From an uncultured Prevotellaceae bacterium (GTDB lineage Bacteria; Bacteroidota; Bacteroidia; Bacteroidales; Bacteroidaceae), in assembly GCA_900316575.1 (NCBI GenBank), contig ONDJ01000003.1, forward strand, positions 1 to 64,000: DNA of 64,000 nucleotides. The letters run 5' to 3'. Below are positions 7,691-16,392 of this stretch, in pieces. The notes under the pieces were generated by a model, which made no database searches, was not told where the DNA came from, and was given only the letters and a program-made list of their open reading frames with translations. The first letter of the stretch is position 1. The number at the start of each line of letters is the position of its first letter. Both the position numbers and the translations under genes were made by a program.

Positions 7691-8317
7691 TCAATAGCCC
7701 ACTGGGTGATTGATGAGCAACACTGTCTTTTCGGGTAGTGCGAGTGCGCTGTGGAGTGTGGCTTGGTCCATGGTCATGCGTGGCACGGTTTTGAGTCCCA
7801 ACGCAGTACATGCCAGACAGATGTTTTGAGAAACGTAGCCTACATCGACAGCCCCCGTAACCTCCGCATTACGTCCGAACAGACTCAAGTCGCTTGCCAA
7901 AACAAGGCACACTGGGGTTTCGGCAGCAAATGTTTGGCGGCTGGCAACGGCTTGGCGCAGGTCGCGATCAGTCAACTGCGTGAGTGTGTTGGCTTGAGCA
8001 TTGTAGAGATAAGCCCCATCAGCTCGGCATACGTAAACGCGCACATCTTGTTTGTTCATGGCCGAGGGTGCTGTGATTTTCCCATCTTCGCTGCTCACCC
8101 CGCAGGCGGCCCAAAGCAAATTGGCAAGCACCTGGTCGGAGAGGGGCTGCGGATTGGTGTACTCGCGTTGTGAACGGCGCGTCTGAAGAGCCTCGGCCAG
8201 ACTCATGGTGGTGGGAAAGTTGGGCGCAGGCAGTTTGATGACCTGTTGAGCCCTGCATGGCATGACGCTCAAAGTGAGCAGAATGAATGCCATGGAGAGA
8301 AGAGTTCTTGCTTTCAT
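7691..8317 (-). CDS. Exported SagB-type nitroreductase family protein
   Basis: A 208-residue FMN-dependent oxidoreductase-like protein of the nitroreductase superfamily. The start at 8317 gives a clear signal peptide (MKARTLLSMAFILLTLSVMPCRA). The FMN-binding start RRSQREYTNPQPLSDQVLANLLWAACG is the hallmark of SagB/ThcOx-like and Bacteroidales exported nitroreductases. The C-terminal block DVGYVSQNICLACTALGLKTV matches the family region that lines the flavin. At about 208 residues it is a single-domain form. Location outside the cytoplasm is predicted from the signal peptide; its electron donor and substrate are unknown. It is not part of a ribosomal peptide cluster, so a SagB role in azole formation is unlikely. 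Confidence 0.85.
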   Translation of the reverse strand: MKARTLLSMAFILLTLSVMPCRAQQVIKLPAPNFPTTMSLAEALQTRRSQREYTNPQPLSDQVLANLLWAACGVSSEDGKITAPSAMNKQDVRVYVCRADGAYLYNAQANTLTQLTDRDLRQAVASRQTFAAETPVCLVLASDLSLFGRNAEVTGAVDVGYVSQNICLACTALGLKTVPRMTMDQATLHSALALPEKTVLLINHPVGY

Positions 8318-8498
8318 TGGTTTATGCGTTTTTGAAGTCTTTTTTTGCAAATCTGTATAGGGTGGGGTAATTACTCAGCCAAGTGTTTATGGCACAAAAA
8401 TAGTCAAAGAACCGCAGGCTGCAAATGAAAGACAGCTTTTCGTGTGCCAGTGTAGCCGAAAAAGCCTTGCCCGTACGACTTATGTCGGTCAAAATGCT

Positions 8499-8506
8499 TA
8501 CTTTTG
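8499..8506 (+). promoter_or_regulatory. -7 box TACTTTTG
   Basis: It matches TAnnTTTG and predicts a transcript start near 8512, about 25 bases before the ATG at 8539. This supports the short form of the next gene. Confidence 0.6.
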
Positions 8507-8538
8507 CCGCAAAACAAAAACAAAACAATATAAGCATT

Positions 8539-8802
8539 ATGGCAAATCGCAAAACACTCAAGAAAGTGATAGCAGGCATTTCCAACGAATTGCTTACCGA
8601 CTGCGTGGCAATAGGCATGGTAGGCGATGCCGACCAAGAGAAACTTTCGGCCTTGGCCGCCCGCGTACTGGCCATGGAGAAAGAATACATAGCCCGCGTC
8701 AACCATACAGAGCCAGGCAGCGTGCGCTTGTTCTATAAAAAACTACGCGAAGATTTCACCCAAGAGGCCAACCAGCTTGCCGCAGAAATCGCCAAACTCT
8801 GA
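8539..8802 (+). CDS. Small conserved-looking protein of unknown function
   Basis: I do not recognise a named family. The 87-residue protein (MANRKTLKKVIAGISNELLTDC...) is predicted all-helical, soluble and without a signal peptide. It has alternating charged and hydrophobic residues (EKLSALAARVLAMEKEYIARV), and a C-terminal FYKKLREDFTQEANQLAAEI helix. The start at 8539 is favoured by the promoter box 33 bases upstream; an in-frame extension to 8425 would begin before it. It stands alone between the nitroreductase and the acyltransferase. A small helical cytosolic protein is all that can be said. Confidence 0.65.
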   Translation: MANRKTLKKVIAGISNELLTDCVAIGMVGDADQEKLSALAARVLAMEKEYIARVNHTEPGSVRLFYKKLREDFTQEANQLAAEIAKL

Positions 8803-8972
8803 CCGTTATCCTTTAATAAGTTGCAAACAAGGCGGCTTGCAATCTTTCTGACTTATTTTCGGGGCCCGATGGGTTACGTGTCTTGTAGTAGGGCTACCCC
8901 TCAAAAACGAGCGTGTGTAGCTTGTTTGTCTTTTGAGAAAGACGCTCGCCTTGTTATGCGCCATATTAGCCT

Positions 8973-9548
8973 ATGTTTCAATCATTCTGTCGCAAATTGC
9001 TCTTCGGCTGGCTGGACTGGACGGAGGAAGTCACTGTGCCGCGCCGTGAAAAGTGCATCATTTGCGTAGCCCCTCACACCAGCAACTACGATTTTCTGAT
9101 GGGCGAACTCTATTATGCCGCCATAGGTCGCAAGGCAGGCTTCTTGATGAAAAAGAGTTGGTTCTTTTGGCCGCTTGGCCCGATATTTCGCCGCTTGGGC
9201 GGAATACCAGTTGATCGCAGCCGTCACGGAAGTCTCACCGATGCGCTCGCCGAAGCAGCCAAGCGCGAAGGCCACTTTGAATTAGCCGTAACGCCCGAAG
9301 GCACCCGCAAACGTGTAGAACGCTGGAAGCGCGGTTTCTACTTCATCGCACAAAAGGCGCAACTGCCTATCCAATTGTTTGCCATAGATTATAAGCACAA
9401 ACGTATTGTCTGCACGCGCGAACTGATACCCTCTGACGACTTCAACGCCGATTGGCACGCAATTATGGATTACTACGCGCCATTTGAAGGCACGGAGCGT
9501 CATCCTGGGCTCTTCCAAGTGGAGCGTGCCGAACAATTCACACCGTAG
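8973..9548 (+). CDS. PlsC-like 1-acyl-glycerol-3-phosphate acyltransferase family protein
   Basis: A membrane-associated acyltransferase of the lysophospholipid acyltransferase family, 191 residues, at the short end of the family. Motif I is HTSNYD (the HX4D catalytic pair), motif II is GGIPVDRSR and motif III is VTPEGTRKR. There is no long N-terminal membrane helix, only an amphipathic start (MFQSFCRKLLFGWLDW). Similar short proteins occur in Bacteroidetes and are often annotated as glycerol acyltransferases; the acceptor could be lysophosphatidate or another lipid such as an ornithine or glycine lipid precursor. The sequence alone does not choose between them. Confidence 0.82.
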   Translation: MFQSFCRKLLFGWLDWTEEVTVPRREKCIICVAPHTSNYDFLMGELYYAAIGRKAGFLMKKSWFFWPLGPIFRRLGGIPVDRSRHGSLTDALAEAAKREGHFELAVTPEGTRKRVERWKRGFYFIAQKAQLPIQLFAIDYKHKRIVCTRELIPSDDFNADWHAIMDYYAPFEGTERHPGLFQVERAEQFTP

Positions 9549-9624
9549 GCGAAGTTGCTTGAGACAAAGACTCTGCCAGCCTCTTTGATTTCTTTTCTTT
9601 TTGTACAACACATATTGTTCTTCA

Positions 9625-12555
9625 ATGCCTTTCTATAAGTTTCTAAGTTCTTTTTTCTTGTTTACCATAAGCCTTAGCGTTTTCTCGCAAGGTGTACCCG
9701 TTGACGTTTCGCAAGGCGTGGCCACGTGGATAGCCAATTACCGCGTAGAAGGCTACCGCCCTACAAAACCGATGGGTTATGAAGATATTCGCGTGGACGA
9801 CAGCCTGCGTACGGTGTGCGTCGTTTTGAACGAAAGTTTTTGCGCACAGCCTCTAACGCCCGAGCGCGTAACAGAAGTGACGCGGCAGTTGCAGCTCAGA
9901 TTGCCACCGCCTTACAACACCTACTCTGTTAGCCTCGTTGACACCAAGGGACAGAGCATAGAAGCCTACATTCCCAATCACTTGCGCACCTCTGGTCGCG
10001 ACGAGAGCCGACTTTGGGGACAGCGTAAGCACGAAGGTGCTGCGTGGGTGACGAATACATCGCGCCCGTTGCGTCCCGAAAACGGCTTGGAAGGGCGGCA
10101 TCTCATGGTGACACCCAGCCACGGACGCTACTATAAGCAGGGAAAATGGGAATGGCAGCGTCCTTTCCTCTATTGTACCACGGAAGACCTCTTCACGCAG
10201 AGCATCGTCGTTCCATTTCTTTATCCCATGCTTGAAAACGCCGGTGCCGTAGTCGGTACGGCGCGCGAGCGTGATTATCAGACGGCAATGGTCGTAGTAG
10301 ATAACGATGCCCCTGCTCAGAACGGCACTTACGAAGAGACGGGCGACACCACTTGTCAATGGCGCAATGCAGCAGTAAGTGGTTATGCCCATCCTGGAGC
10401 CACACTGACCGATGGCACTAATCCCTTCAGCAAAGGTACGGCTCGCATTGCCACAGCCACAACGCGTCGCAACCACGCTGGCGAAGCCGTTTGGACACCT
10501 GTAGTGCCACGCACGGGAAAGTATGCCGTTTATGTCAGTTACGCCAGTTTGCCCAATAGCATAGACGACGCGCAATACACCGTTTACCATGCTGGCGGCA
10601 AGACCACGTTTCGCGTCAATCAGCAAATGGGAGGCGGCACGTGGGTGTATCTCGGTACATTTCTTTTTGAAAAAGGGCAAAGTAGGCAAGGACGCGTTGT
10701 GCTCAGCACACAGACATCAGGACGTGGCGTTGTAAGCGCTGATGCTGTGCGCCTCGGCGGCGGAATGTCGCTTGTGAGTCGAGGCTCAGCAGGGCGCAGT
10801 GGGCTGCCACGTTTCCTCGAAGGTGCTCGATACCATGCACTCTACAGCGGAATGCCCCGAAGCGTCTATAACTCCATGGGCGATGGCACCAACGACTATA
10901 ACGATGATATCCGCACGCGTTCAGATATGTGCAACTTCATGGCCGGTCGCAGTGCCTACCTGCCAGCCGAAAAAGGATTGGGCGTGCCTTTTGAGTTGTG
11001 CTTGGCCATCCATAGCGATGCTGGTGTGCGTCGCGATGGTGGGGTGTATGGCACGCTGGGTATTTGCACGACTACCGTTAGCGACAGCATTCGCACGTTT
11101 CCTGGCGGACTTTCGCGCCAATCCAGTGCCGACTTAGCCAACTTGTTGCTCAACACCGTGAGCGAAGACCTGAGTCGCGCCTTGCCTAAAGGCTGGACGC
11201 GACGCGAAATGTGGGACAGAAACTATGGCGAGTCGCGCATGCCTTTACTCCCTTCGGCAATCCTTGAAACCATGTCGCACCAAAACTTCGGCGACTTGAT
11301 CTACGGCCACGACCCTTGGTTTAAGTTCCTTATGGCGCGCGCCATCTACAAAGGAATACTCCGCTTCGTAAACTACGAGCACGGCATTCGTGACTTTGTG
11401 GTTCAGCCATTGCCCGTACATGGTATGAGTGCCGTGTTGAGTGGTGACGGCAAGAGTGTAACGCTTTCGTGGCAGGCTACACCCGACACCTTGGAACGCT
11501 CCGCTCAGCCCACAGGATACCTATTATATATAGCTCACGGCGATGGCGGGTTTGACAACGGCCAACTCATCACGGGCAGAACAACCGCCACAGTGGGAAT
11601 TCAGCACGGAGAAGTGCTGCGTTTTCGCATAGCAGCCTGCAACAGTGGAGGACAAAGCCTTTTGAGTGAGGAAGTAGCCGTATTCAGTCCCGAACAAATC
11701 GCTCAGCGTGTGCTCATTGTCAATGCTTTCGACCGCGTGAGCGGACCAGCTCAAGTGGTGGGCGAAGGCCGACAAGGTTTTGACCTTGATAGCGACATAG
11801 GAGTGGCCTGGGGATATAACGCTTCTTATTGCGGACGACAAAAGAACTTCAGCACATCGCTCGACTGGACAGAAGGATCCAATGCCCTCGGATATAGTGG
11901 GAGCGAGTATCAGGGAAAAATCTTTGCTGGCAACACTTTCGACTTCGTCACCGAACACGCTCAAGCCATTGCAACCAACGGCAATTTTGCCATCAGTTCT
12001 TGCAGTCGCGAAGCCTTTGAGCGTGGGCATGTAGATGTTTCAGCCTATGACCTCATCGACATTGTAGGCGGACTGCAGCGCGATGCTCCGCAAAACTTGC
12101 GGCCCCATGCACTCTTTACACCTATCATGCGCCAACGACTGACTGAATGTGCACAACGCGGCACAGCCCTCTTCGTGAGTGGTGCTTACTTGGGCAGTGA
12201 ACTGCGCACTCCCGAAGCCCGCGAATTTGGAGCTCGCGTGCTCCACTACACACATGCCGATACGCTCACCGCAGGCGGTAGCGAATTGGTCACAGGATTA
12301 GGCAAGCAAATCCCTATTCATCGCACGCCTGGCGAACAGCATTATGCCGCTCAACATCCCGAAGTTATCATGCCTGCCGATGCCAATACCTTCAGTGCTT
12401 TTGCCTATGAGGGTGGCCACGGAGCTGGCACAGCCTATGGCGGCGCGGGTGCTCGCGTAGTATGTATGGCATTCCCCTTTGAGTGTATCAAGGAACGTGA
12501 AACACAGCGCACCGTGATGCGCGCGATATTGCGTTTCTTGTTGCCCAACAAATGA
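9625..12555 (+). CDS. Secreted N-acetylmuramoyl-L-alanine amidase with golvesin-like domain
   Basis: A 976-residue exported protein. The ATG at 9625 begins a signal peptide (YKFLSSFFLFTISLSVFSQ). Residues around 155-560 form an Amidase_3-type zinc amidase that is interrupted: H166 in TPSHGRYY, E187 in CTTEDLF, H463 in AIHSDAG and the catalytic E548 in ILETMSH are placed as the zinc ligands and acid. Between E187 and H463 sits a golvesin C-terminal-like beta domain (about residues 228-405; GKYAVYVSYASLPNS, GTWVYLGTFLFEKG). A fibronectin-type III-like segment (about 600-690) and a Rossmann-like or DUF-type C-terminus follow. Relatives are often annotated xanthan lyase, which the amidase residues argue against. 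It probably cleaves peptidoglycan stem peptides in the envelope. Confidence 0.8.
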   Translation: MPFYKFLSSFFLFTISLSVFSQGVPVDVSQGVATWIANYRVEGYRPTKPMGYEDIRVDDSLRTVCVVLNESFCAQPLTPERVTEVTRQLQLRLPPPYNTYSVSLVDTKGQSIEAYIPNHLRTSGRDESRLWGQRKHEGAAWVTNTSRPLRPENGLEGRHLMVTPSHGRYYKQGKWEWQRPFLYCTTEDLFTQSIVVPFLYPMLENAGAVVGTARERDYQTAMVVVDNDAPAQNGTYEETGDTTCQWRNAAVSGYAHPGATLTDGTNPFSKGTARIATATTRRNHAGEAVWTPVVPRTGKYAVYVSYASLPNSIDDAQYTVYHAGGKTTFRVNQQMGGGTWVYLGTFLFEKGQSRQGRVVLSTQTSGRGVVSADAVRLGGGMSLVSRGSAGRSGLPRFLEGARYHALYSGMPRSVYNSMGDGTNDYNDDIRTRSDMCNFMAGRSAYLPAEKGLGVPFELCLAIHSDAGVRRDGGVYGTLGICTTTVSDSIRTFPGGLSRQSSADLANLLLNTVSEDLSRALPKGWTRREMWDRNYGESRMPLLPSAILETMSHQNFGDLIYGHDPWFKFLMARAIYKGILRFVNYEHGIRDFVVQPLPVHGMSAVLSGDGKSVTLSWQATPDTLERSAQPTGYLLYIAHGDGGFDNGQLITGRTTATVGIQHGEVLRFRIAACNSGGQSLLSEEVAVFSPEQIAQRVLIVNAFDRVSGPAQVVGEGRQGFDLDSDIGVAWGYNASYCGRQKNFSTSLDWTEGSNALGYSGSEYQGKIFAGNTFDFVTEHAQAIATNGNFAISSCSREAFERGHVDVSAYDLIDIVGGLQRDAPQNLRPHALFTPIMRQRLTECAQRGTALFVSGAYLGSELRTPEAREFGARVLHYTHADTLTAGGSELVTGLGKQIPIHRTPGEQHYAAQHPEVIMPADANTFSAFAYEGGHGAGTAYGGAGARVVCMAFPFECIKERETQRTVMRAILRFLLPNK

Positions 12556-12598
12556 GATAAAGAACTCAAGATAACCATCCCAACATCCCTCTCCCACA

Positions 12599-12934
12599 AT
12601 GACGATAACACTAAATGCATCAGGCACACGCACACTCAGTGTATCAGTTGAAAACTTCGAAACACTTTGTCATTACAGACTCCTTGACGACTTGGTAGGC
12701 AGTCATGGCGTTGTAGATGATGAGACGTTAGAACGCCTGCGCCGAACGCTCCGTGGCTTAATCGCTTCAACCGATGGCGACGTGAAGCCACTGCTAAACC
12801 TCTGTGTGAACGTGGTGTTCCACGACCGAATGAAAGCCTACGGACTCGCACAACTCATTGCAGCTTACCGCCAATATATAGCGAAAGCCGCCCCCTCCTC
12901 CGACAACGAGGAACTCACGTCGTTCAGTGAGTAG
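12599..12934 (+). CDS. Hypothetical protein
   Basis: I do not recognise this 111-residue protein. It lacks a signal peptide, has a short strand-like N-terminus (MTITLNASGTRTLSVSVENF) and then predicted helices (DDETLERLRRTLRGLIAS, AYGLAQLIAAYRQYIAKAA) with an acidic, Ser-rich tail. Its codon use matches its neighbours, and it fills the gap between the amidase and the radical SAM gene on the same strand, 43 bases after the former. A real gene is likely; its role is unknown. Confidence 0.55.
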   Translation: MTITLNASGTRTLSVSVENFETLCHYRLLDDLVGSHGVVDDETLERLRRTLRGLIASTDGDVKPLLNLCVNVVFHDRMKAYGLAQLIAAYRQYIAKAAPSSDNEELTSFSE

Positions 12935-13002
12935 TAATTACTTTAGGGCTTTTGCACGTTTCAACTTCGTTTCAATAAAGCACCGGTCCCCATTTGTTCA
13001 CC

Positions 13003-14898
13003 ATGGCATACACCCCGCCCCAACTCACAGACTTTCTTCCCACCACCCGTCGCGAGATGGAACTACGCGGCTGGGAACAGGCCGATGTGATACTATTCAG
13101 TGGCGATGCTTATGTTGACCACCCTTCGTTTGGTATGGCCGTGTGTGGACGTATCATTGAGGATGCAGGTTTTCGCATTGCCATCGTGCCACAGCCCGAC
13201 TGGCATGGCGACTTGCGCGACTTCAGGCGATTAGGCCGTCCGCGTTTGTTTTTCCTCGTTTCGCCTGGAGCAATGGACTCCATGGTGAATAAGTACACCG
13301 CGGCTCGTCGATTGCGCTCGGAAGATGCTTATACGCCCGATGGTCGCCACGACCGTCGCCCTGACTATCCCAGCATCGTTTATTCCAAGATACTCAAGCA
13401 ACTCTTTCCCGACACGCCTGTGTTGCTCGGGGGGATTGAGGCCTCTCTGCGTAGGCTCACCCACTACGATTATTGGCAGGAGCGTGTGCGTCCGTGTTTG
13501 CTCTGCGATGCTGAGGCTGACATGATCGTTTATGGCATGGGCGAAAAGCCTTTGCCCGCTTTGTGCCATTTGATTGAGGACACAGTGCTGCACGGCAATG
13601 ACAGTCGTTATTGCTCGGTAGGCGAGTTTCGCCATGCCGTGACGCGCCGACCAGTGCCTCAAACCGTGATGCTCTACGACAGCGACAAAGTGCCAGGTGG
13701 CAGAAAGCCTGACGATCTCACGCTTTACAGCCACGAAGAAACCCTGCGCGACAAGCGTAAATATGCTGCCAATTTTCGTATCGTAGAAGAGCAAAGTAAC
13801 CGCTGGCAGGCACAACGTATTTTGCAAGAGGTGGGCAAACAGTGCGTGGTAGTCAATCCGCCTTTCCCGCCGCTCAGCACCGAGGAAATTGACCACAGTT
13901 TTGATTTGCCCTATACGCGTCTGCCTCACCCGAAGTATCGCGGCCATCGCATTCCAGCCTACGATATGATCAAACACAGTGTGTGCTTGCATCGTGGCTG
14001 TTTTGGTGGTTGCGCTTTTTGCACCATATCTGCCCATCAGGGTAAGTTCATTATGAGCCGCAGCAAGGAGAGCATACTGCGCGAGGTGCGTAAAATCGTA
14101 GAGATGCCCGATTTTCATGGGACACTTTCAGACCTTGGCGGTCCGTCGGCCAATATGTATCGCATGGGCGGCAAGGACCTATCTCTTTGCAAGAAATGCA
14201 GGCGTCCCTCGTGTGCTCATCCCAAAGTGTGTCCCAATCTCAACACCGACCACGCCCCGTTGCTTGATATTTATCAAGCGGTTAGGGCTATGCCTGGTGT
14301 GAAGCACGCCTACATCGGTAGTGGCGTACGCTACGACCTCATACTTCACCCCACAGGCAGCGACGTCACCGACCGCACCAATCGCCGCTACGCCGAAGAA
14401 CTTGTGAAACACCATGTTTCAGGACGGCTTAAAGTTGCACCCGAGCACACCGCAGATCGTGTGCTTGACGTGATGCGCAAGCCTTCGTTCCAACTATTCC
14501 GACGGTTTAAGCAACTCTTTGACGACATCTGTCGCCGCAATCGCTTGCCATTTCAAATCATTCCCTATTTCATCAGTTCGCATCCAGGTTGCACCGAAGA
14601 AGATATGGCAGAACTCGCAGCTCAAACGCGTGAACTCGACTTCCGCTTAGAACAAGTGCAGGACTTCACGCCTACACCCATGACGGTTGCCACCACAATA
14701 TGGTACAGCGGTTTTCATCCCTACACGCTGCAACCGCTCTTCACGGCTAAAGCACCCGCCGAAAAGAAGCGTCAGCGCATGTTCTTCTTTTGGTACAAAC
14801 CCGAAGAGCGCGGACGCATCATGGCAGAACTTCAGCGTATGGGGCGAGACGATTTGCTGAAGCGGCTCTATCCCATGAAAAGCAAGCGACGGAGATGA
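13003..14898 (+). CDS. YgiQ family radical SAM protein
   Basis: A 631-residue iron-sulfur enzyme of the YgiQ family (UPF0313). The start at 13003 (MAYTPPQLTDFLPTTRREM) is the usual YgiQ N-terminus. The N-terminal domain carries the conserved GDAYVDHPSFG and the GGIEASLRRLTHYDYW block. The radical SAM cluster motif is CLHRGCFGGCAFC, which supplies the CX3CX2C ligands, followed by QGKFIMSRSKESI. A second Cys-rich segment (CKKCRRPSCAHPKVC) is also typical and may hold another cluster. The C-terminal DUF3362-like end is present. Substrate and physiological role are not established for the family. It is well separated from the amidase gene upstream. Confidence 0.92.
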   Translation: MAYTPPQLTDFLPTTRREMELRGWEQADVILFSGDAYVDHPSFGMAVCGRIIEDAGFRIAIVPQPDWHGDLRDFRRLGRPRLFFLVSPGAMDSMVNKYTAARRLRSEDAYTPDGRHDRRPDYPSIVYSKILKQLFPDTPVLLGGIEASLRRLTHYDYWQERVRPCLLCDAEADMIVYGMGEKPLPALCHLIEDTVLHGNDSRYCSVGEFRHAVTRRPVPQTVMLYDSDKVPGGRKPDDLTLYSHEETLRDKRKYAANFRIVEEQSNRWQAQRILQEVGKQCVVVNPPFPPLSTEEIDHSFDLPYTRLPHPKYRGHRIPAYDMIKHSVCLHRGCFGGCAFCTISAHQGKFIMSRSKESILREVRKIVEMPDFHGTLSDLGGPSANMYRMGGKDLSLCKKCRRPSCAHPKVCPNLNTDHAPLLDIYQAVRAMPGVKHAYIGSGVRYDLILHPTGSDVTDRTNRRYAEELVKHHVSGRLKVAPEHTADRVLDVMRKPSFQLFRRFKQLFDDICRRNRLPFQIIPYFISSHPGCTEEDMAELAAQTRELDFRLEQVQDFTPTPMTVATTIWYSGFHPYTLQPLFTAKAPAEKKRQRMFFFWYKPEERGRIMAELQRMGRDDLLKRLYPMKSKRRR

Positions 14899-15011
14899 AA
14901 TACTGAAGCCGTTGAGCAAGCATTGTCACTTGTGTGCTTCCGCCTTTTTTCAAAGCAATCCCATATTCATTGTTTCCCTTAAGTTTCAACACCACAAACG
15001 CTCCTATCAAT

Positions 15012-15638
15012 ATGGCAGTTAGTTCCATCTTCACCCACTTCCCTTCACTCACCGAAAAACAACGTTCGCAGTTTGAGGCGTTAGACGCTTTGTATCGCGA
15101 CTGGAACGCTAAGATTAACGTCATTTCACGGCGCGACATCGACAATCTTTACGAGCATCATGTGCTCCACTCGCTCGGCATTACACATGCCATCCACTTT
15201 CGGCCTGGCACCGAGGTGATGGACGTAGGCACTGGTGGCGGTTTCCCGGGTATTCCTCTTGCAATTATGTTTCCCGAATGTCGCTTCCACCTCATTGACA
15301 GCATCGGCAAGAAAATTCGTGTGGCTACAGCCGTGGCCGAGGCTATTGGCTTGGAGAATGTGACGTTGGCTCACCGCAATGCCGTAGAGGAAAAGGGAAA
15401 ATTCGACTTCGTCGTGTCGCGGGCAGTGATGAACCTCAGCGACTTGGCTGCGCTCGTGCGCAAAAACATTCATAATAAGCAACGCAACGCCTTGCCTAAC
15501 GGAATTATTTGTTTGAAGGGTGGCGACCTTCAAGCCGAACTTCAGCCATTCAAGCGAAGCGCGGAGGTTTGGCCCTTGCACGAGGTCTTCCCCTATGAGT
15601 ACTATGAAGAGAAGAGCGTTGTGTATGTACATGTGTAA
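15012..15638 (+). CDS. rsmG: 16S rRNA (guanine-527-N7)-methyltransferase RsmG
   Basis: A SAM-dependent enzyme that methylates G527 of 16S rRNA. The start at 15012 (MAVSSIFTHFPSLTEKQ) gives 208 residues, the typical length; an in-frame extension to 14934 has no family match. Diagnostic motifs: the N-terminal WNAKINVISRRDIDNLYEHHVLHSL, the SAM loop MDVGTGGGFPGIPLA, HLIDSIGKKIRV and VVSRAVMNL. It is followed after 15 bases by the MBL hydrolase gene and probably shares a transcript with it. Loss of this enzyme is known to give low-level streptomycin resistance in other bacteria. Confidence 0.95.
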   Translation: MAVSSIFTHFPSLTEKQRSQFEALDALYRDWNAKINVISRRDIDNLYEHHVLHSLGITHAIHFRPGTEVMDVGTGGGFPGIPLAIMFPECRFHLIDSIGKKIRVATAVAEAIGLENVTLAHRNAVEEKGKFDFVVSRAVMNLSDLAALVRKNIHNKQRNALPNGIICLKGGDLQAELQPFKRSAEVWPLHEVFPYEYYEEKSVVYVHV

Positions 15639-15653
15639 ACCGTAGTCTGCCGT

Positions 15654-16298
15654 ATGCTCAAGATAAAAGCTTTTGCGCTGAATATGCTGCAAACCAACTG
15701 CTATGTGCTTAGCGATGCATCGCGCGAGGCAGTGGTGGTAGATTGTGGCGCGTTTTTTGACGAGGAGTTTGCTGAGATTGAGTCCTATATCTGTGAAGAG
15801 GGCTTGTGCCTTAAGCACCATTTGCTCACTCACGGACACTTCGACCATTGTTTTGGAGCGTGGTGGATTTCTGAGCATTATGGTCTGCTCCCTGAAGTTT
15901 CTCAAAAAGATGCAGAGACCTATCGCTTGCAGCCCGTTCAGATACAACTTTTCATGCATCGCGCTATTCCGTTGCAGCAACCCGCTTTGGGCCCAGTGTT
16001 TAATGAAGGCGACCATTTCAGTTTCGGAACGCACACGCTGCAAGTCATTGCCACGCCTGGCCATACGCCCGGTGGCGTTTGCTTCTACGAGCCCGATGAA
16101 GGCCTCTTGCTCAGTGGCGACAGTTTGTTTCGTGGCTCTATAGGCCGATGTGATTTGCCAGGCAGCGATGCTGAGGCTTTGCCACGCGCTTTGCGTGAAA
16201 AAATACTTACGCTCCCGCCCGAAACGCGCGTGTTGCCAGGCCATGGTCCTGCCACATCGGTGGCTTACGAGCGCGACTACAACCCCTATCTGAACTGA
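15654..16298 (+). CDS. MBL-fold metallo-hydrolase, glyoxalase II-like
   Basis: A 214-residue cytosolic zinc hydrolase of the metallo-beta-lactamase fold. The metal ligands are clear: THGHFDH (about residues 59-65), the second histidine in ATPGHTPGG, the bridging aspartate in LLSGDSLF and the late histidine in LPGHGPATS. The overall pattern and length match YcbL/GloB-like proteins, but the C-terminal substrate domain of true glyoxalase II is absent. The natural thioester or other substrate is unknown. It lies directly downstream of rsmG and ends at a shared bidirectional terminator. Confidence 0.9.
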   Translation: MLKIKAFALNMLQTNCYVLSDASREAVVVDCGAFFDEEFAEIESYICEEGLCLKHHLLTHGHFDHCFGAWWISEHYGLLPEVSQKDAETYRLQPVQIQLFMHRAIPLQQPALGPVFNEGDHFSFGTHTLQVIATPGHTPGGVCFYEPDEGLLLSGDSLFRGSIGRCDLPGSDAEALPRALREKILTLPPETRVLPGHGPATSVAYERDYNPYLN

Positions 16299-16318
16299 TA
16301 AATAGCACATGATACCAA

Positions 16319-16357
16319 CAAAGTGCGCACCCTTTACGAAATAAGGTGCGCACTTTG
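16319..16357. terminator. Bidirectional hairpin terminator
   Basis: A perfect 13-base stem, CAAAGTGCGCACC/GGTGCGCACTTTG, encloses a 13-base loop. It sits between the convergent MBL hydrolase and CapA genes. Confidence 0.75.
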
Positions 16358-16392
16358 TCGTATTCGTTAGTGGGAAAACGCTGTTTTGTTCT

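Noticed and set aside
7443..7811. Open frame containing NELGSIS repeats
   Set aside because: The repeated peptide is the translation of the 21-bp DNA repeat; the rest overlaps the nitroreductase gene on another frame.
13231..14118. Minus-strand open frame opposite the YgiQ gene
   Set aside because: Shadow of a gene with clear radical SAM motifs; no independent support.
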